64,000 nucleotides of DNA, taken from Bacteroidales bacterium. Lineage in GTDB: Bacteria; Bacteroidota; Bacteroidia; Bacteroidales; FEN-979. The position numbers and the translations under genes were made by a program. Location: positions 1 through 64,000 of the forward strand of contig JALNWG010000007.1 of the NCBI GenBank assembly GCA_023231005.1, in the 5' to 3' direction. Shown piece after piece: positions 24,576-34,173 of this stretch. Numbering within the stretch: the first letter of the stretch is position 1; each line of letters begins with the position of its first letter. The notes under the pieces were generated by a model. It worked only from the letters and a program-made list of their open reading frames with translations, ran no database searches and was not told the origin of the DNA.

Positions 24576-26501
24576 TTATTCAATCGTTACTTCGAAAATT
24601 TCTCCCTTATAATCTTCTTTAGGAAAGGGAATATTATCCTGAGAATAGGCAGATCCGATCCACCATTTTGTATTGTGGAATTCCTGAGTAATGATTAGCA
24701 GCATCTGGTTATTCGGGATGGAGGTCACTTTGTCATCCATATATCCAACAACTCTTAATTTTTCTTTCGAAGGGCCGATCCTCCAGATAATTTTATCAGG
24801 CTGCCAGTCAATCTGAAAGTAATACCATGGGGATCCAAAAAGTTCATCATCGCGTTCCGGTGTTTTCTGTGTAAGAGCACGATAGTTCTTATCCCAGCGA
24901 TGGGTCCAGAAAGTTTTATTGTCATACCGAATCGGATAACATCCATCATGGAAATCAACAGGTTGCCAGCAAGCCATATCCCAATTGGTACAGGAGACCA
25001 TGATTTTATCATCATCTGCTAAAATCTCTTCAGGAAAAGGCACATTCCAGTTTTGTACGTTGTATTGATCATCAATTCCCTGATTATAAGCAGGTGGTAG
25101 TACCCATGAAGGACAGTAGGGCACTGTTTTTAATATTTCAAAATCAATTTCTGAATAGCCAACATTTTTTACCCTTTGATCCTGTTGACCACCATAATAG
25201 TTTGCCATATACCCGCCTTTGGTACAATCGCGCCGGCTATTCCAGTCCGATTGCGATTGCGTTATCAGCCAGATGGCATTGGTCAAGCCATTCCACATGT
25301 TGTTTTTATTCAGTAATTCTGTAAGTTTACACTTAGCCGTCCATTTTCCATAAGTCATTCCATGACGCGTGATAATTCCAACGTTCTGCTTTTGCCATTT
25401 CCCAAATTCCGACTTAGGGTTCCGGATTGTAATTTTATGTTCCACTGGATCGGAAATCACGGTTTCACAAGGCCGAGGAGCCACTGAAGCTGTAATTGCC
25501 ACCAATTCTTCTTTTCTGTAGAATCGTTTGTTCCAGTTATAGTCCAGTCTCGAATAATTACCATTCATGATATCGGCAATTACCGGGATGTTGTTCATTT
25601 TGGTAGAAGGATCAACATAATGGACAAACTGTTCAAATGCCGCAGTCCAATAGAATGCAGAATCCTGGCCGCACACTGAGGTCTTAGCATTTGCTGCGTC
25701 TTCTTTTGAATAGGCAACCGGATTGATATAAATTCCGGCACCCGGATCTGGTTTAGCAACTACTTTCAATGTCTCTGGCAGGTGTTGTACCACGATATTT
25801 TTTAGGGTTTTTCCGGGTCCGTATAGAAAAAAGAAAAAAGGATTGATGAATCCTGTTTCAGATTGTAATCCAATATTTTGTACTCCATCGGGAATCTTCT
25901 TCTGCTCAATATTTTCAGCCGTTGTAACGACCAACATGAAGCTGTATTCTCCTACTCTCGGATTGCGTTTCCAGCGATCATTCCGGGATCCGTCGAAATA
26001 TCGTTGCTCGTTTCGAGGATTTCCTACGATTCTAAATTTATTGCTAATCTGATGGAATTCACCATCTGCAGGGATCACGGAAGTTTCTGCAAATTTCACA
26101 GGTTCTCCTTCCCAACTGCCATAAAAATTTTCCCCTGCATTGGGATGTTGGCGAGTAGAATCTGATTCGTCTTTTTCTGGGAATTTATAGGATTCGTTTT
26201 GATAATAAATTTTATAGAAATATTTTTGAGGCGATTTTCCTGTGTTTTTAAGTTGAAATTCCAGATGAAAAAATCCATCTTTAAGTTGTTTGGAAGAGGG
26301 GATAACGAAACCTTTTTGGATGGCTTCAGAATAATCGAGAAATAGCGTTTGACCTTGTTCCCAGTTGCTAATCGGGTTGAAATCTCTGACTATAAATTCT
26401 TCGCTTGAAATTTCCTTCGACGAGGTTGATTGCCCACAGGAAGTAATTAGCCATAAAACGGGTGAAAAAAGAAGAATAAAAAGCATATAAAACCGGGTCA
26501 T
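24576..26501 (-). CDS. Large lipoprotein with a GH16-like C-terminal domain
   Basis: The 641-residue protein has a signal peptide and lipobox ending WLITSC, so it is a lipoprotein (Cys22). The N-terminal half, about 300 residues, is beta-rich and unassigned. The C-terminal half resembles the GH16 glucanase fold: HGMTYGKWTAKCKL, then MWNGLTNAIWLIT, then SEIDFEILK near residue 450, then WYYFQIDWQPDKIIWRIG. The E-I-D-F-E pattern matches the E-x-D-x-E catalytic motif of lichenase- and xyloglucanase-type GH16 enzymes. It may cut or transglycosylate a glycan made by this locus. It overlaps the upstream gene by 4 nt. Confidence 0.65.
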   Translation of the reverse strand: MTRFYMLFILLFSPVLWLITSCGQSTSSKEISSEEFIVRDFNPISNWEQGQTLFLDYSEAIQKGFVIPSSKQLKDGFFHLEFQLKNTGKSPQKYFYKIYYQNESYKFPEKDESDSTRQHPNAGENFYGSWEGEPVKFAETSVIPADGEFHQISNKFRIVGNPRNEQRYFDGSRNDRWKRNPRVGEYSFMLVVTTAENIEQKKIPDGVQNIGLQSETGFINPFFFFLYGPGKTLKNIVVQHLPETLKVVAKPDPGAGIYINPVAYSKEDAANAKTSVCGQDSAFYWTAAFEQFVHYVDPSTKMNNIPVIADIMNGNYSRLDYNWNKRFYRKEELVAITASVAPRPCETVISDPVEHKITIRNPKSEFGKWQKQNVGIITRHGMTYGKWTAKCKLTELLNKNNMWNGLTNAIWLITQSQSDWNSRRDCTKGGYMANYYGGQQDQRVKNVGYSEIDFEILKTVPYCPSWVLPPAYNQGIDDQYNVQNWNVPFPEEILADDDKIMVSCTNWDMACWQPVDFHDGCYPIRYDNKTFWTHRWDKNYRALTQKTPERDDELFGSPWYYFQIDWQPDKIIWRIGPSKEKLRVVGYMDDKVTSIPNNQMLLIITQEFHNTKWWIGSAYSQDNIPFPKEDYKGEIFEVTIE

Positions 26502-28249
26502 TTTAATATTTTTTTCGGAATGGTGAAGAATTGAACAAAATCCGGTAATGTCTTTACATAATTCCGTTCTTTAGCTATTTTGCCTACAACCAGAAATCCC
26601 GGGTTTTCCGATCCGCAAAACTTTCCCGGGATCAGGGCAAGTGATTCATAATATTTTGGGTTGTTATCATTGGGATAACCATGAAAATCGACCCAGGCAA
26701 TAATTTGGAAAGTTGAATCATTGAAGCGGACTTCCTTAAGATCAAACCGCCAATCGCGATTGTACCGATAAATTTTGTCCGGAGTGTTTTTCCCATCTTT
26801 AAATATATAGAAATGATCTGATGGCTTCAAGGTGTCCAGGCCGATCGTTTTTCCAGAGACATCAGCCGATTTCGAAAAGCATGAAATCCATTGGCCTGCT
26901 TTGAATTTCCGTAAGGAATAACCCCGCTTTCCTGTCGATTTTTCTCTGAATACTGTGAGCAGAATATCTCCTGGCGTATCCTGTAAGAAATGTCCTGCAA
27001 ATATCTGATATTCATATTTATTAACATTCCATTCTCCGATGGGATAATGTGGTTCTTTCGCCAACTGGATCCAATCTCCTTGCATTTTTCCTTTTTGTTG
27101 GAATGTAAGGATTTTCCATGCTCCATCTTCTGTGATTGAAAGAAGTTCAGATTGATGGTCTCCATTGAAATCACCCGGGAAAGCAGCAAATAGTGGATTA
27201 GCTGATTTCCAATAAGTTTGGAAGGCGTTTTGAGAAATTCCTCCCATCGCCCAACCCTTCTCTCCAAAGACTACGAATTGTTCCCCACTTCCATTTAAAA
27301 ATTTCCCTTTCCCAATCGTTTTTACCCTGCCCGATATTAACAAACTCCCCGGATTCCCAGAAACAATTTTTCGGGATTCTTTTTGAGAAGAAATATTGGT
27401 AAAAATCTTAGGCTTCCCTTGTTTGTCGATCATCAAAAGGTCGTCGTTACCGGTATTCAAAAAATTACCGGATAAAAGAAAATCTCCGGAATGGAATTCA
27501 TCTGGTTTCAATGGTATGGAAATTTCTTCCTTTTCAAGAAAAGTAACTGGGAATGGTGGCTCATTAAATCGGGGAGAAAAACCGGCAGGTTTTGTCATAT
27601 CAACCCGGGCAGAATCTCCGCGACGATCTACCGGGCCTCCAAAGACAATGGTATAATCATCGATCAGTATATCGGTCTTGCTATTGTTCCAAAAGTAAAC
27701 CTGAATTTTATAATTGGGTTTAAATGTTACCGAGGTTAAATCGATATATCCGCTAATTTTAAACCACTTGCCTCGTGGAACTTCTGGTTCACGCAGGTTA
27801 ACTCCTTGCCAGCATATATTTACCCCCAATTCATTGGAAGCCGCAAAAACGAAGGTGCCTTTTACTTCTCTTTCGGTAGGAAATACATATATCCAGGCGC
27901 TCAGGGCAACGGCTTTGAGATTCTCCATGCCGATTTCACTGGCAATGCGCTCAATGGTTAAGCTGTAACTGTTTTGACCAAAGGCTTTTACCGAATACTT
28001 TCCAGAATGGGCAATTCCTTTGTAAAAACCACTTGGTGTATCTTTTCCTGGAGCTATTTCAAAATCATAATACAAAGTGTTGGGTGACTTAGCATGAAGC
28101 TGTTGTGGATTGGTAAATTCTTTTTCAGCGCCTGCAGGGAGTTTCATCACCTTGGTGAAGGGAATATATTTTAATCCCACACCCACCACCAACACGGTTC
28201 CGAAAAAGCATAAACCAAAGACTAAAAATTTTTTATTTCGTTTGCTCAT
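26498..28249 (-). CDS. Membrane-anchored jelly-roll protein with FG-GAP-like repeats
   Basis: The 583-residue protein has an N-terminal membrane helix (residues about 8-27) without a lipobox, so most of it is exported. Residues about 58-205 form a jelly-roll, CBM-like module. It opens YYDFEIAPG and HSGKYSVKAFG and closes IQVYFWNNSKTDILIDDYTIVF. The rest has FG-GAP/VCBS-like repeats, such as AAFPGDFNGDHQSELLSITEDG and NTGNDDLLMIDKQG, which suggest a beta-propeller. The same jelly-roll is found in three other proteins of the locus. It sits 7 nt after the T9SS cargo gene and overlaps the GH16-like gene. Function is unknown; glycan binding is an inference. Confidence 0.6.
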   Translation of the reverse strand: MSKRNKKFLVFGLCFFGTVLVVGVGLKYIPFTKVMKLPAGAEKEFTNPQQLHAKSPNTLYYDFEIAPGKDTPSGFYKGIAHSGKYSVKAFGQNSYSLTIERIASEIGMENLKAVALSAWIYVFPTEREVKGTFVFAASNELGVNICWQGVNLREPEVPRGKWFKISGYIDLTSVTFKPNYKIQVYFWNNSKTDILIDDYTIVFGGPVDRRGDSARVDMTKPAGFSPRFNEPPFPVTFLEKEEISIPLKPDEFHSGDFLLSGNFLNTGNDDLLMIDKQGKPKIFTNISSQKESRKIVSGNPGSLLISGRVKTIGKGKFLNGSGEQFVVFGEKGWAMGGISQNAFQTYWKSANPLFAAFPGDFNGDHQSELLSITEDGAWKILTFQQKGKMQGDWIQLAKEPHYPIGEWNVNKYEYQIFAGHFLQDTPGDILLTVFREKSTGKRGYSLRKFKAGQWISCFSKSADVSGKTIGLDTLKPSDHFYIFKDGKNTPDKIYRYNRDWRFDLKEVRFNDSTFQIIAWVDFHGYPNDNNPKYYESLALIPGKFCGSENPGFLVVGKIAKERNYVKTLPDFVQFFTIPKKILK

Positions 28250-28256
28250 CGTTTTA

Positions 28257-31200
28257 TTACGGAATCCGGACTATTTTTAGAGTACCTTGGTAATCGCCTG
28301 ATTTCATTCGACATACATAAACTCCTCCAGCAACTTGCTGACCATTATCATTCTTCCCATCCCATTTTACCTGATAAATTCCAGGAGGCTGTAATGGCAA
28401 GGACCAGCTTCTGACAGGAGTTCCGTTGATAGTCACGATTTCGAGATTGACCACCTGGGCCTTAGATAGTTGCAGATTAATGATTGTTTCCTGTTTAAAA
28501 GGGTTGGGATAGTTGGAAAGAAGGCGGGTTTCGCTTATCTTATTTTCTTCATTGATACTAACCGGATAATTAACATGAAGCGTTACCGGAATGGTGATGG
28601 TATTATTGTAATAATCGCGGGCAATCATATTACACCGGTATGTTTGTGGGGATAATCCAGCAGTGTTCATTGACAAGTTGACCGTCCCCGACTGTCCATG
28701 CAAAAGACTACCAGTAGCGTTTGATAAAGTAAGCCAGGAGTTGGATAACCCCTGATTGCTGATTTTGACCATTCCAGGCTCCTGCTGCATCGGCATACCC
28801 GTACTGTCGCCCCGAATATCGTAGATCACAAAAACATCCCGTGGGAAGACTTTTTGGACATTTCCTGTAATGGCCGACTGGGCCGTTTCACCAGGCTTGA
28901 TCACGCCACGGCCATTGGCGCTTACTCCTTGCCAAAGCATGGAAGCGCCATTCCCGGTGGTACCATTGAATATCAGTTCTCCCAGCGACCCCCCAGAAAA
29001 GTTAGTGGCTCCTGTAATTTCTACTCCGGGAGGAAAATCCAGTTTAATTTGTTTGATATATTCGTTGTCTGTGCTTTGGTTATGGACTGTAAAGTTCCAA
29101 TTGAAGGCTTGTCCGGGAATGAATGTTTCCGTTCCACAAGTCATGAATGATCCGGAAAGGTTATCAAATTGTTTATCATTTTTCACGACTACGGTATCAA
29201 ATACCATCACAGCATATTTCAACTTTCCTCCGCCTATATTGGTAAGAATTAAAGAATCGTTATAAACTACATTCTGGTCAAGTCTTTTTTCAAAAGAATA
29301 TGGTGAAGGTGAAAGTTGTGGAATCGCTCCTTCAATCAGAGGCAGCGCAATAAAATCAAGCAAACATCCATCCCAACCGCCGATAGAAGAATCATCTTTA
29401 TGATAGATCCATGAAAAGGTATGATATCCGGCGCTAACAGGATAAGTTGCCTGGCTCCATGTGGAAATTCCATCCCAGCGACCCATTTCAAATCCATCAA
29501 TATTAAATTCCAGGTAGTCATAGTTTTTATTTCCACTGGGATCTTGTTCACAGGAAACCAATTTCCAGAAACTGATTTCGCCATCTTTTAACACGGTAGC
29601 AGTAAGGTTGAAAATACTTTCAGCATTATCAGTAATCACGCCAGAACGGGCACTGAAATTTCCTTCGTATTTCACTCCCGATTCGATGATCCATGGCCAT
29701 TGACCGGTATTGAACCATGGAAATTTATTAAAATTTCCAGTTTCAAAATCTTCGATGATATTTCCTGAAAACAAATAAATCGTATCAACCTTATTATAAT
29801 TATTATTGGCTGAAAGGGTAGAGACGATTTTATAAAGATGTTCTAAAGGCGCAGCAACTCCGCCAGTTACATTAAAGGAAACTGTTTTCGAAGAATCGGG
29901 ATCCAACTGGTCGATGGCGGCGGTATTAGTATTCACAATGATGTTGGTATCGGGAGTTGCGAGTTGTAAGTTAATGGATGAGGCTTTAGCGCTACCTTTG
30001 TTTTTATAAGTCACCAATAGATCAGCGTTTTCTCCTGGATCTAGGAAACCATTATCGCCATCGATTAGCATGGTTTGTGTAACATGAAAAACAGGAGCAT
30101 GGGCAACAAAATTGAGTTCCCGTAGAAATTCTCTTTCCTGAGAACGCACATGCAAGGTAATTTGAAAGGCATGGTTATCCGGGATACTTGGCGAGATTAA
30201 AAAAGTAAATGCGTTATTCAGAGTAATGGTTTGGTTACCGCTGATAACCAAAATGTCTTCTGTGCTGTCAATCAAAGTGATATATGGGTCAGCGGTTGAA
30301 ATCGAAAAATGAATATTATGAAGGGCTGTTCCTCCGATATTAGTAACAATTAAAGACATTTTTGCAGTTTCACCAAATTCAATAATACTGTCCGTTCCGG
30401 AAATGATCGATTGACTGATCAACAATCCAAAAGTAGAGAATGTAAGTGTTTTGACATTTGAGATGTTGTTATTATCCGTTACCATGAATTTGATGGGGAG
30501 GTTTTGATAGGCATAGGTTGGTGTACCTGTAAAATGGCCATCTTCTGAAATTTCCATTTCCGGGGGGAAGCCACAAGTAGTAAATTTATCCAAGGTATTA
30601 CTTGGAATGGAAGCACCGTTATTAAGGGATGAATACTGAAAGTTTTTATTATCTCCTGAAGATAATCCTCCAGTCCAGGAAATACCTGGAGGGAATGTCA
30701 TATCTCCATAATAGTATTCGATGGTCCCATTCGGAAATAATTTAACAGCAAAATTCAGGTTTGTATTGCCCTGCATGTTATACACAGAGGTTTTCCAGCG
30801 AATTATGGCATAGTTGGCATTTCCTTCAAACCATACACCCTGGCCATTAGATGGATAAATACATAAATCAGACATGAAAGGAGACAGAATGCTGGTTTGT
30901 TTGAACAACAACGTTTTATCGATGAGATAAGGCCAGGAATAGGGCTGATCATCAAATAAGATATAGCCGTCGGCATAGACATATATTTTATTGACAAATT
31001 TTTTATAAAAAGGGAAGCTAAAATCGAGGGTTTTTATGGCATATCCGGAATTGTTATTGGTAAGGACCAATTGTTGTGCGGTAACGGATGGGAAAGGAGA
31101 AGAAGAAGGAGTTTCAGGATAATTGAGTTTCACATCCCACAAATAAGGCGGAGTTCCTCCGCTTGCGCTCAGATTAAAGCTATAGGGTTGATAAAGTTGA

Positions 31201-32681
31201 GCCGGTGGAAGGGTATTCGTTACCACACTTGGTTTATTGAAAACCAGGGCATAGTTGATTCCCAGTCGGGTTGTTGTATTATTTTGAATTGTTACATTGC
31301 TTGTGGGATAATTGGTAGTGACCGGAGAACCACCCGTATAATCAATTAATGACCAGTTCACAATTTCACCGGTTGCCGATCCCGAAGGATCATTTTCCTG
31401 CACTTGTAAAAAGTATTTTATTGTCTGGCCAGGTATGACCTGAATGAGAAGAGGTGCCAGATCCAGTCCAAATTCGATGGTTTTATCGGCTTCGGTAGTG
31501 CCGCCCTGCATATATAGATCAGCGCCCTGATATTTAAAAATCGGAAATTCGAGGACCGATGATGGAACCGTGGCATTGAGATCGGTATTGATGCCGGCAG
31601 TAACTTTTAATTTATTGCGAGAAGTATGTTTCAGGGTCACTTTCATGGTTAATTGAGGGGAACAAGTTTGTTTAACATCAATCACATAGACTGTATGATT
31701 CCATATTCCACCCAATCCAATATTATCGGCCAGGTTTTTATACATGGTATAACAAAATCCCAAATCGGACCATCCGGTTCCCGAATAGCCATTTGCAAAC
31801 TTTACACCCCCTTTTTCCCAGTCATGCATATCTACAACGCCATCTCCGTTGATATCAATATTGTTGGTATACTGGCCATCTCCATTGAAGTCGTAGCGAA
31901 TCGAATCATTAAATCCGCAAATGGTCCACCCATGAGATGGGGAACCGCCCCAGAAAGTTTGAACACATTTTCCGCCTTCTGGTGTCCCTGTCGGAAATTT
32001 GGTCGCCGGCGTTCCGAAAAATTGCCCATAAATATTTCCAACACCTCCAACGGCAGCGCCTTCCAAATGATCAAACAACCAGTATTTCAATGTTTGTAAT
32101 CCTTCAGGAGTATCAACTCTGATAGCCTTTACAGAATTCAACCGGTTTTGCATTCCGTTGTAATAAAAATTATAACCAGAGATCCAACGGGTATATCCTC
32201 CGGTATTCAGCGCGCCACCATAATCGGCAACATTCATATTTCCACAAGTTCTTACAATTTCCCAGGAATCGAAAAAGCTGGCTCCCTGATAATTATTGGC
32301 ATTATTGAGAAAATCCCAGGTAAAATGGGTAGGATACTGGTTCGTTATCTGACTGGCGGGTAAATTACGCAAACGGTCAATTTCATAAGTAAAATTAAAT
32401 GCGATGCCCGACGATTGGCCACACTCATATCCCGATTGCATGGTAATTGAGCGGAAAAATGGTTGGGTGGAGTTATCCACACTAACGGGCAATAAAGGGG
32501 CATTGGGTCCTTTGTATTGTTCCGGTAATTTCAGTTCCGGGATGTTCGACAAAACAAATAATTCATCCGGAGTCAGTGAAACCGGTTCTAACCCTTGTTG
32601 ATATGGAAGATTCTGGGAAAATCCCTTGCTCCCGACACCAAGTGTCAATAAAACGATAACAAGTACTGTTAACTTTCTCAT
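28257..32681 (-). CDS. T9SS-exported multidomain protein with papain-like (clan CA) N-terminal domain
   Basis: The 1,474-residue protein has a signal peptide ending KGFSQ. A papain-like domain follows, with likely Gln82, nucleophile Cys87 (YECGQSSG), His250 (SPSHGWTICG) and Asn297 (FANGYSGTGW). Between His and Asn sit two calcium-loop-like stretches, DFNGDGQYTNN and DINGDGVVDMHD. Further on are an Ig-like/NHL-type beta region, a MAM-like jelly-roll (EDFETGNFNKFPW to GGWDGCLLDFIALP), and a type A sorting domain (NYPNPFKQET to GGVYVCRM). It is secreted and attached at the cell surface. ATG 32681 is chosen because it heads the signal peptide; the longer frame uses a TTG at 32753. Peptidase activity is inferred. 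Confidence 0.75.
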   Translation of the reverse strand: MRKLTVLVIVLLTLGVGSKGFSQNLPYQQGLEPVSLTPDELFVLSNIPELKLPEQYKGPNAPLLPVSVDNSTQPFFRSITMQSGYECGQSSGIAFNFTYEIDRLRNLPASQITNQYPTHFTWDFLNNANNYQGASFFDSWEIVRTCGNMNVADYGGALNTGGYTRWISGYNFYYNGMQNRLNSVKAIRVDTPEGLQTLKYWLFDHLEGAAVGGVGNIYGQFFGTPATKFPTGTPEGGKCVQTFWGGSPSHGWTICGFNDSIRYDFNGDGQYTNNIDINGDGVVDMHDWEKGGVKFANGYSGTGWSDLGFCYTMYKNLADNIGLGGIWNHTVYVIDVKQTCSPQLTMKVTLKHTSRNKLKVTAGINTDLNATVPSSVLEFPIFKYQGADLYMQGGTTEADKTIEFGLDLAPLLIQVIPGQTIKYFLQVQENDPSGSATGEIVNWSLIDYTGGSPVTTNYPTSNVTIQNNTTTRLGINYALVFNKPSVVTNTLPPAQLYQPYSFNLSASGGTPPYLWDVKLNYPETPSSSPFPSVTAQQLVLTNNNSGYAIKTLDFSFPFYKKFVNKIYVYADGYILFDDQPYSWPYLIDKTLLFKQTSILSPFMSDLCIYPSNGQGVWFEGNANYAIIRWKTSVYNMQGNTNLNFAVKLFPNGTIEYYYGDMTFPPGISWTGGLSSGDNKNFQYSSLNNGASIPSNTLDKFTTCGFPPEMEISEDGHFTGTPTYAYQNLPIKFMVTDNNNISNVKTLTFSTFGLLISQSIISGTDSIIEFGETAKMSLIVTNIGGTALHNIHFSISTADPYITLIDSTEDILVISGNQTITLNNAFTFLISPSIPDNHAFQITLHVRSQEREFLRELNFVAHAPVFHVTQTMLIDGDNGFLDPGENADLLVTYKNKGSAKASSINLQLATPDTNIIVNTNTAAIDQLDPDSSKTVSFNVTGGVAAPLEHLYKIVSTLSANNNYNKVDTIYLFSGNIIEDFETGNFNKFPWFNTGQWPWIIESGVKYEGNFSARSGVITDNAESIFNLTATVLKDGEISFWKLVSCEQDPSGNKNYDYLEFNIDGFEMGRWDGISTWSQATYPVSAGYHTFSWIYHKDDSSIGGWDGCLLDFIALPLIEGAIPQLSPSPYSFEKRLDQNVVYNDSLILTNIGGGKLKYAVMVFDTVVVKNDKQFDNLSGSFMTCGTETFIPGQAFNWNFTVHNQSTDNEYIKQIKLDFPPGVEITGATNFSGGSLGELIFNGTTGNGASMLWQGVSANGRGVIKPGETAQSAITGNVQKVFPRDVFVIYDIRGDSTGMPMQQEPGMVKISNQGLSNSWLTLSNATGSLLHGQSGTVNLSMNTAGLSPQTYRCNMIARDYYNNTITIPVTLHVNYPVSINEENKISETRLLSNYPNPFKQETIINLQLSKAQVVNLEIVTINGTPVRSWSLPLQPPGIYQVKWDGKNDNGQQVAGGVYVCRMKSGDYQGTLKIVRIP

Positions 32682-32704
32682 GGAATGGATATGGATGATC
32701 TGTA

Positions 32705-32712
32705 CAAATCTA
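32705..32712 (-). promoter_or_regulatory. Probable -7 box for the T9SS cargo-jelly-roll-GH16 operon
   Basis: TAGATTTG on the minus strand lies 24 nt before the ATG at 32681 and overlaps the end of the upstream AlgJ-like gene. It suggests that the three downstream genes form a separate unit. No TTG at -33 is found. Confidence 0.45.
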
Positions 32713-34173
32713 AGGTTTCTTTTTCGATTGTTTATATGAATAAACAGCATCAATAATCAACATTGAATCGACTGTAACATTCCGGTCTTCTGCTTTTTTG
32801 ATTACCGATGCCAGCCAATCAGCATTGTTTTTTATGTTTAAGGTAATGTATTCAATAGTATCCCAGTATGTTTTACCCTGGAGGTTACTATAATTATTGT
32901 AAAAAGTATATTCCGCATCGGACCGGATGATTTGTTCCAAAGGCTTTTGCTGCAGGCGGGCTTTATTGACGGTGGAACGAAACCATTCACGATCATTACG
33001 AATCTGATTTTCAATATCATAAAGCAACAGATCCTTGGCCCCCGGATGAAAAGCATGATACGCTTCATCTGCGAAATTCCAGAATCCGCAATGAAGGTTG
33101 ATTTCAGAAACCATGAGCAGGATAAGGTCATAATTTTTCAGCTTCTCAAATAATCCGGATTTGTCAACATAGGTTGGAGGACTATTATTCTGATAGGGAT
33201 AGAGTTTATTGTTATAATACCAGTAGTCTTGTTTAACAAACATTTTTTTTCCATAATCTTCAACGATATTCAAATAATAGCTATCGGCAATAACCAAAAC
33301 TGAAAATTTTTTTGATTCGGGGTGAACTGTTTTCATCTTTGGATAAACACCTAAGGCAGATTTTAACGGACAAGCAAGGTTCAGGAGTTCACCAATATCG
33401 TTGTCGGTTCCCAGCGGGGTTTGTGATGGGGTAAGCTGTTGAATCCTGAATTCAGGAATCCCGGTTCCCTTTGCTTTTTTTATAGATTTGACTAAGGTAT
33501 CAACAGCAAATGGAACGCCATATAAGCTCCAATGCATGCCATATCGTGGGAACAGAGGATAACGGGAGGTGTCTTTCAGTTTCAGAAAGTAACGGTTCAT
33601 GTCTATTACAGACAGTCCCAATTGCTGAGAAAGTTGCAGGCAATATTCATAATTGGATAAAGTTTTTCTTTCCGGATGAAAACGGGAAGGAATGTATTCG
33701 GGATAAAAACTGGCTTTCCCTGGTTCAAAAACGACCAACAGGGGGATATGATGAGCTTCCAGACTATCCTGTACATTTTTTAAGCGGAACATTTTTCTAT
33801 CAATTGCAGCTTTTCCGATAAAATAATCGCCGGTGTATTCATGGATATAATCTTCTTCAAATAAATACCGATTACGGCCTTGAACAAAACCATTGGCATG
33901 GATAATGCCATAGAAGCTGTAATCATACTGATTGCTGATGCGAATCAAGGTTTTCCGGAAACCCACATAATCATTTAGCCTTGTAGAATATTCTTCCTGA
34001 AAAAAGCCGGAAAACCACCTTTTCCAGGTAAAAAGTTTCAGGGAGGGGGCTTCGCCTAACCGGTAATATCCTTTGAGTGGAGTTTCATGGATGGGTTTCA
34101 ACCGGAATTGCAGGGAAGAAACGATCAAGGCCCCCAAGATAAATAAAAGAATAATTTTTTTAAAGGTTCTCAT
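32710..34173 (-). CDS. AlgJ/AlgX-like SGNH O-acetyltransferase-related protein, copy 1
   Basis: The 487-residue protein (from ATG 34173) has one N-terminal membrane helix and an exported SGNH-like domain. Shared family blocks are FRKTLIRISNQYDYSFYG, FEPGKASFYPEYIPSRF, the His-Trp block RYGMHWSLYG (Gly212, His214) and the Ser block VIADSYY (Ser298). In AlgJ and AlgX the catalytic Asp lies two residues before His; here it is Gly. The C terminus carries two copies of a helical tail motif of about 30 residues, starting IRNDREWF and IKNNADWL. The start overlaps the upstream paralogue by 14 nt. Transfer of acetyl groups to a glycan is inferred from the family. Confidence 0.75.
   Translation of the reverse strand: MRTFKKIILLFILGALIVSSLQFRLKPIHETPLKGYYRLGEAPSLKLFTWKRWFSGFFQEEYSTRLNDYVGFRKTLIRISNQYDYSFYGIIHANGFVQGRNRYLFEEDYIHEYTGDYFIGKAAIDRKMFRLKNVQDSLEAHHIPLLVVFEPGKASFYPEYIPSRFHPERKTLSNYEYCLQLSQQLGLSVIDMNRYFLKLKDTSRYPLFPRYGMHWSLYGVPFAVDTLVKSIKKAKGTGIPEFRIQQLTPSQTPLGTDNDIGELLNLACPLKSALGVYPKMKTVHPESKKFSVLVIADSYYLNIVEDYGKKMFVKQDYWYYNNKLYPYQNNSPPTYVDKSGLFEKLKNYDLILLMVSEINLHCGFWNFADEAYHAFHPGAKDLLLYDIENQIRNDREWFRSTVNKARLQQKPLEQIIRSDAEYTFYNNYSNLQGKTYWDTIEYITLNIKNNADWLASVIKKAEDRNVTVDSMLIIDAVYSYKQSKKKP

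Noticed and set aside
28257..32681. Serine replacing the papain nucleophile in the T9SS protein
   Set aside because: Reading CGQSS as C22-to-C25 of papain would put Ser at the nucleophile, but clan CA peptidases of the C39 type use the Cys of Q-x4/5-C-G, so Cys87 is the more likely nucleophile.
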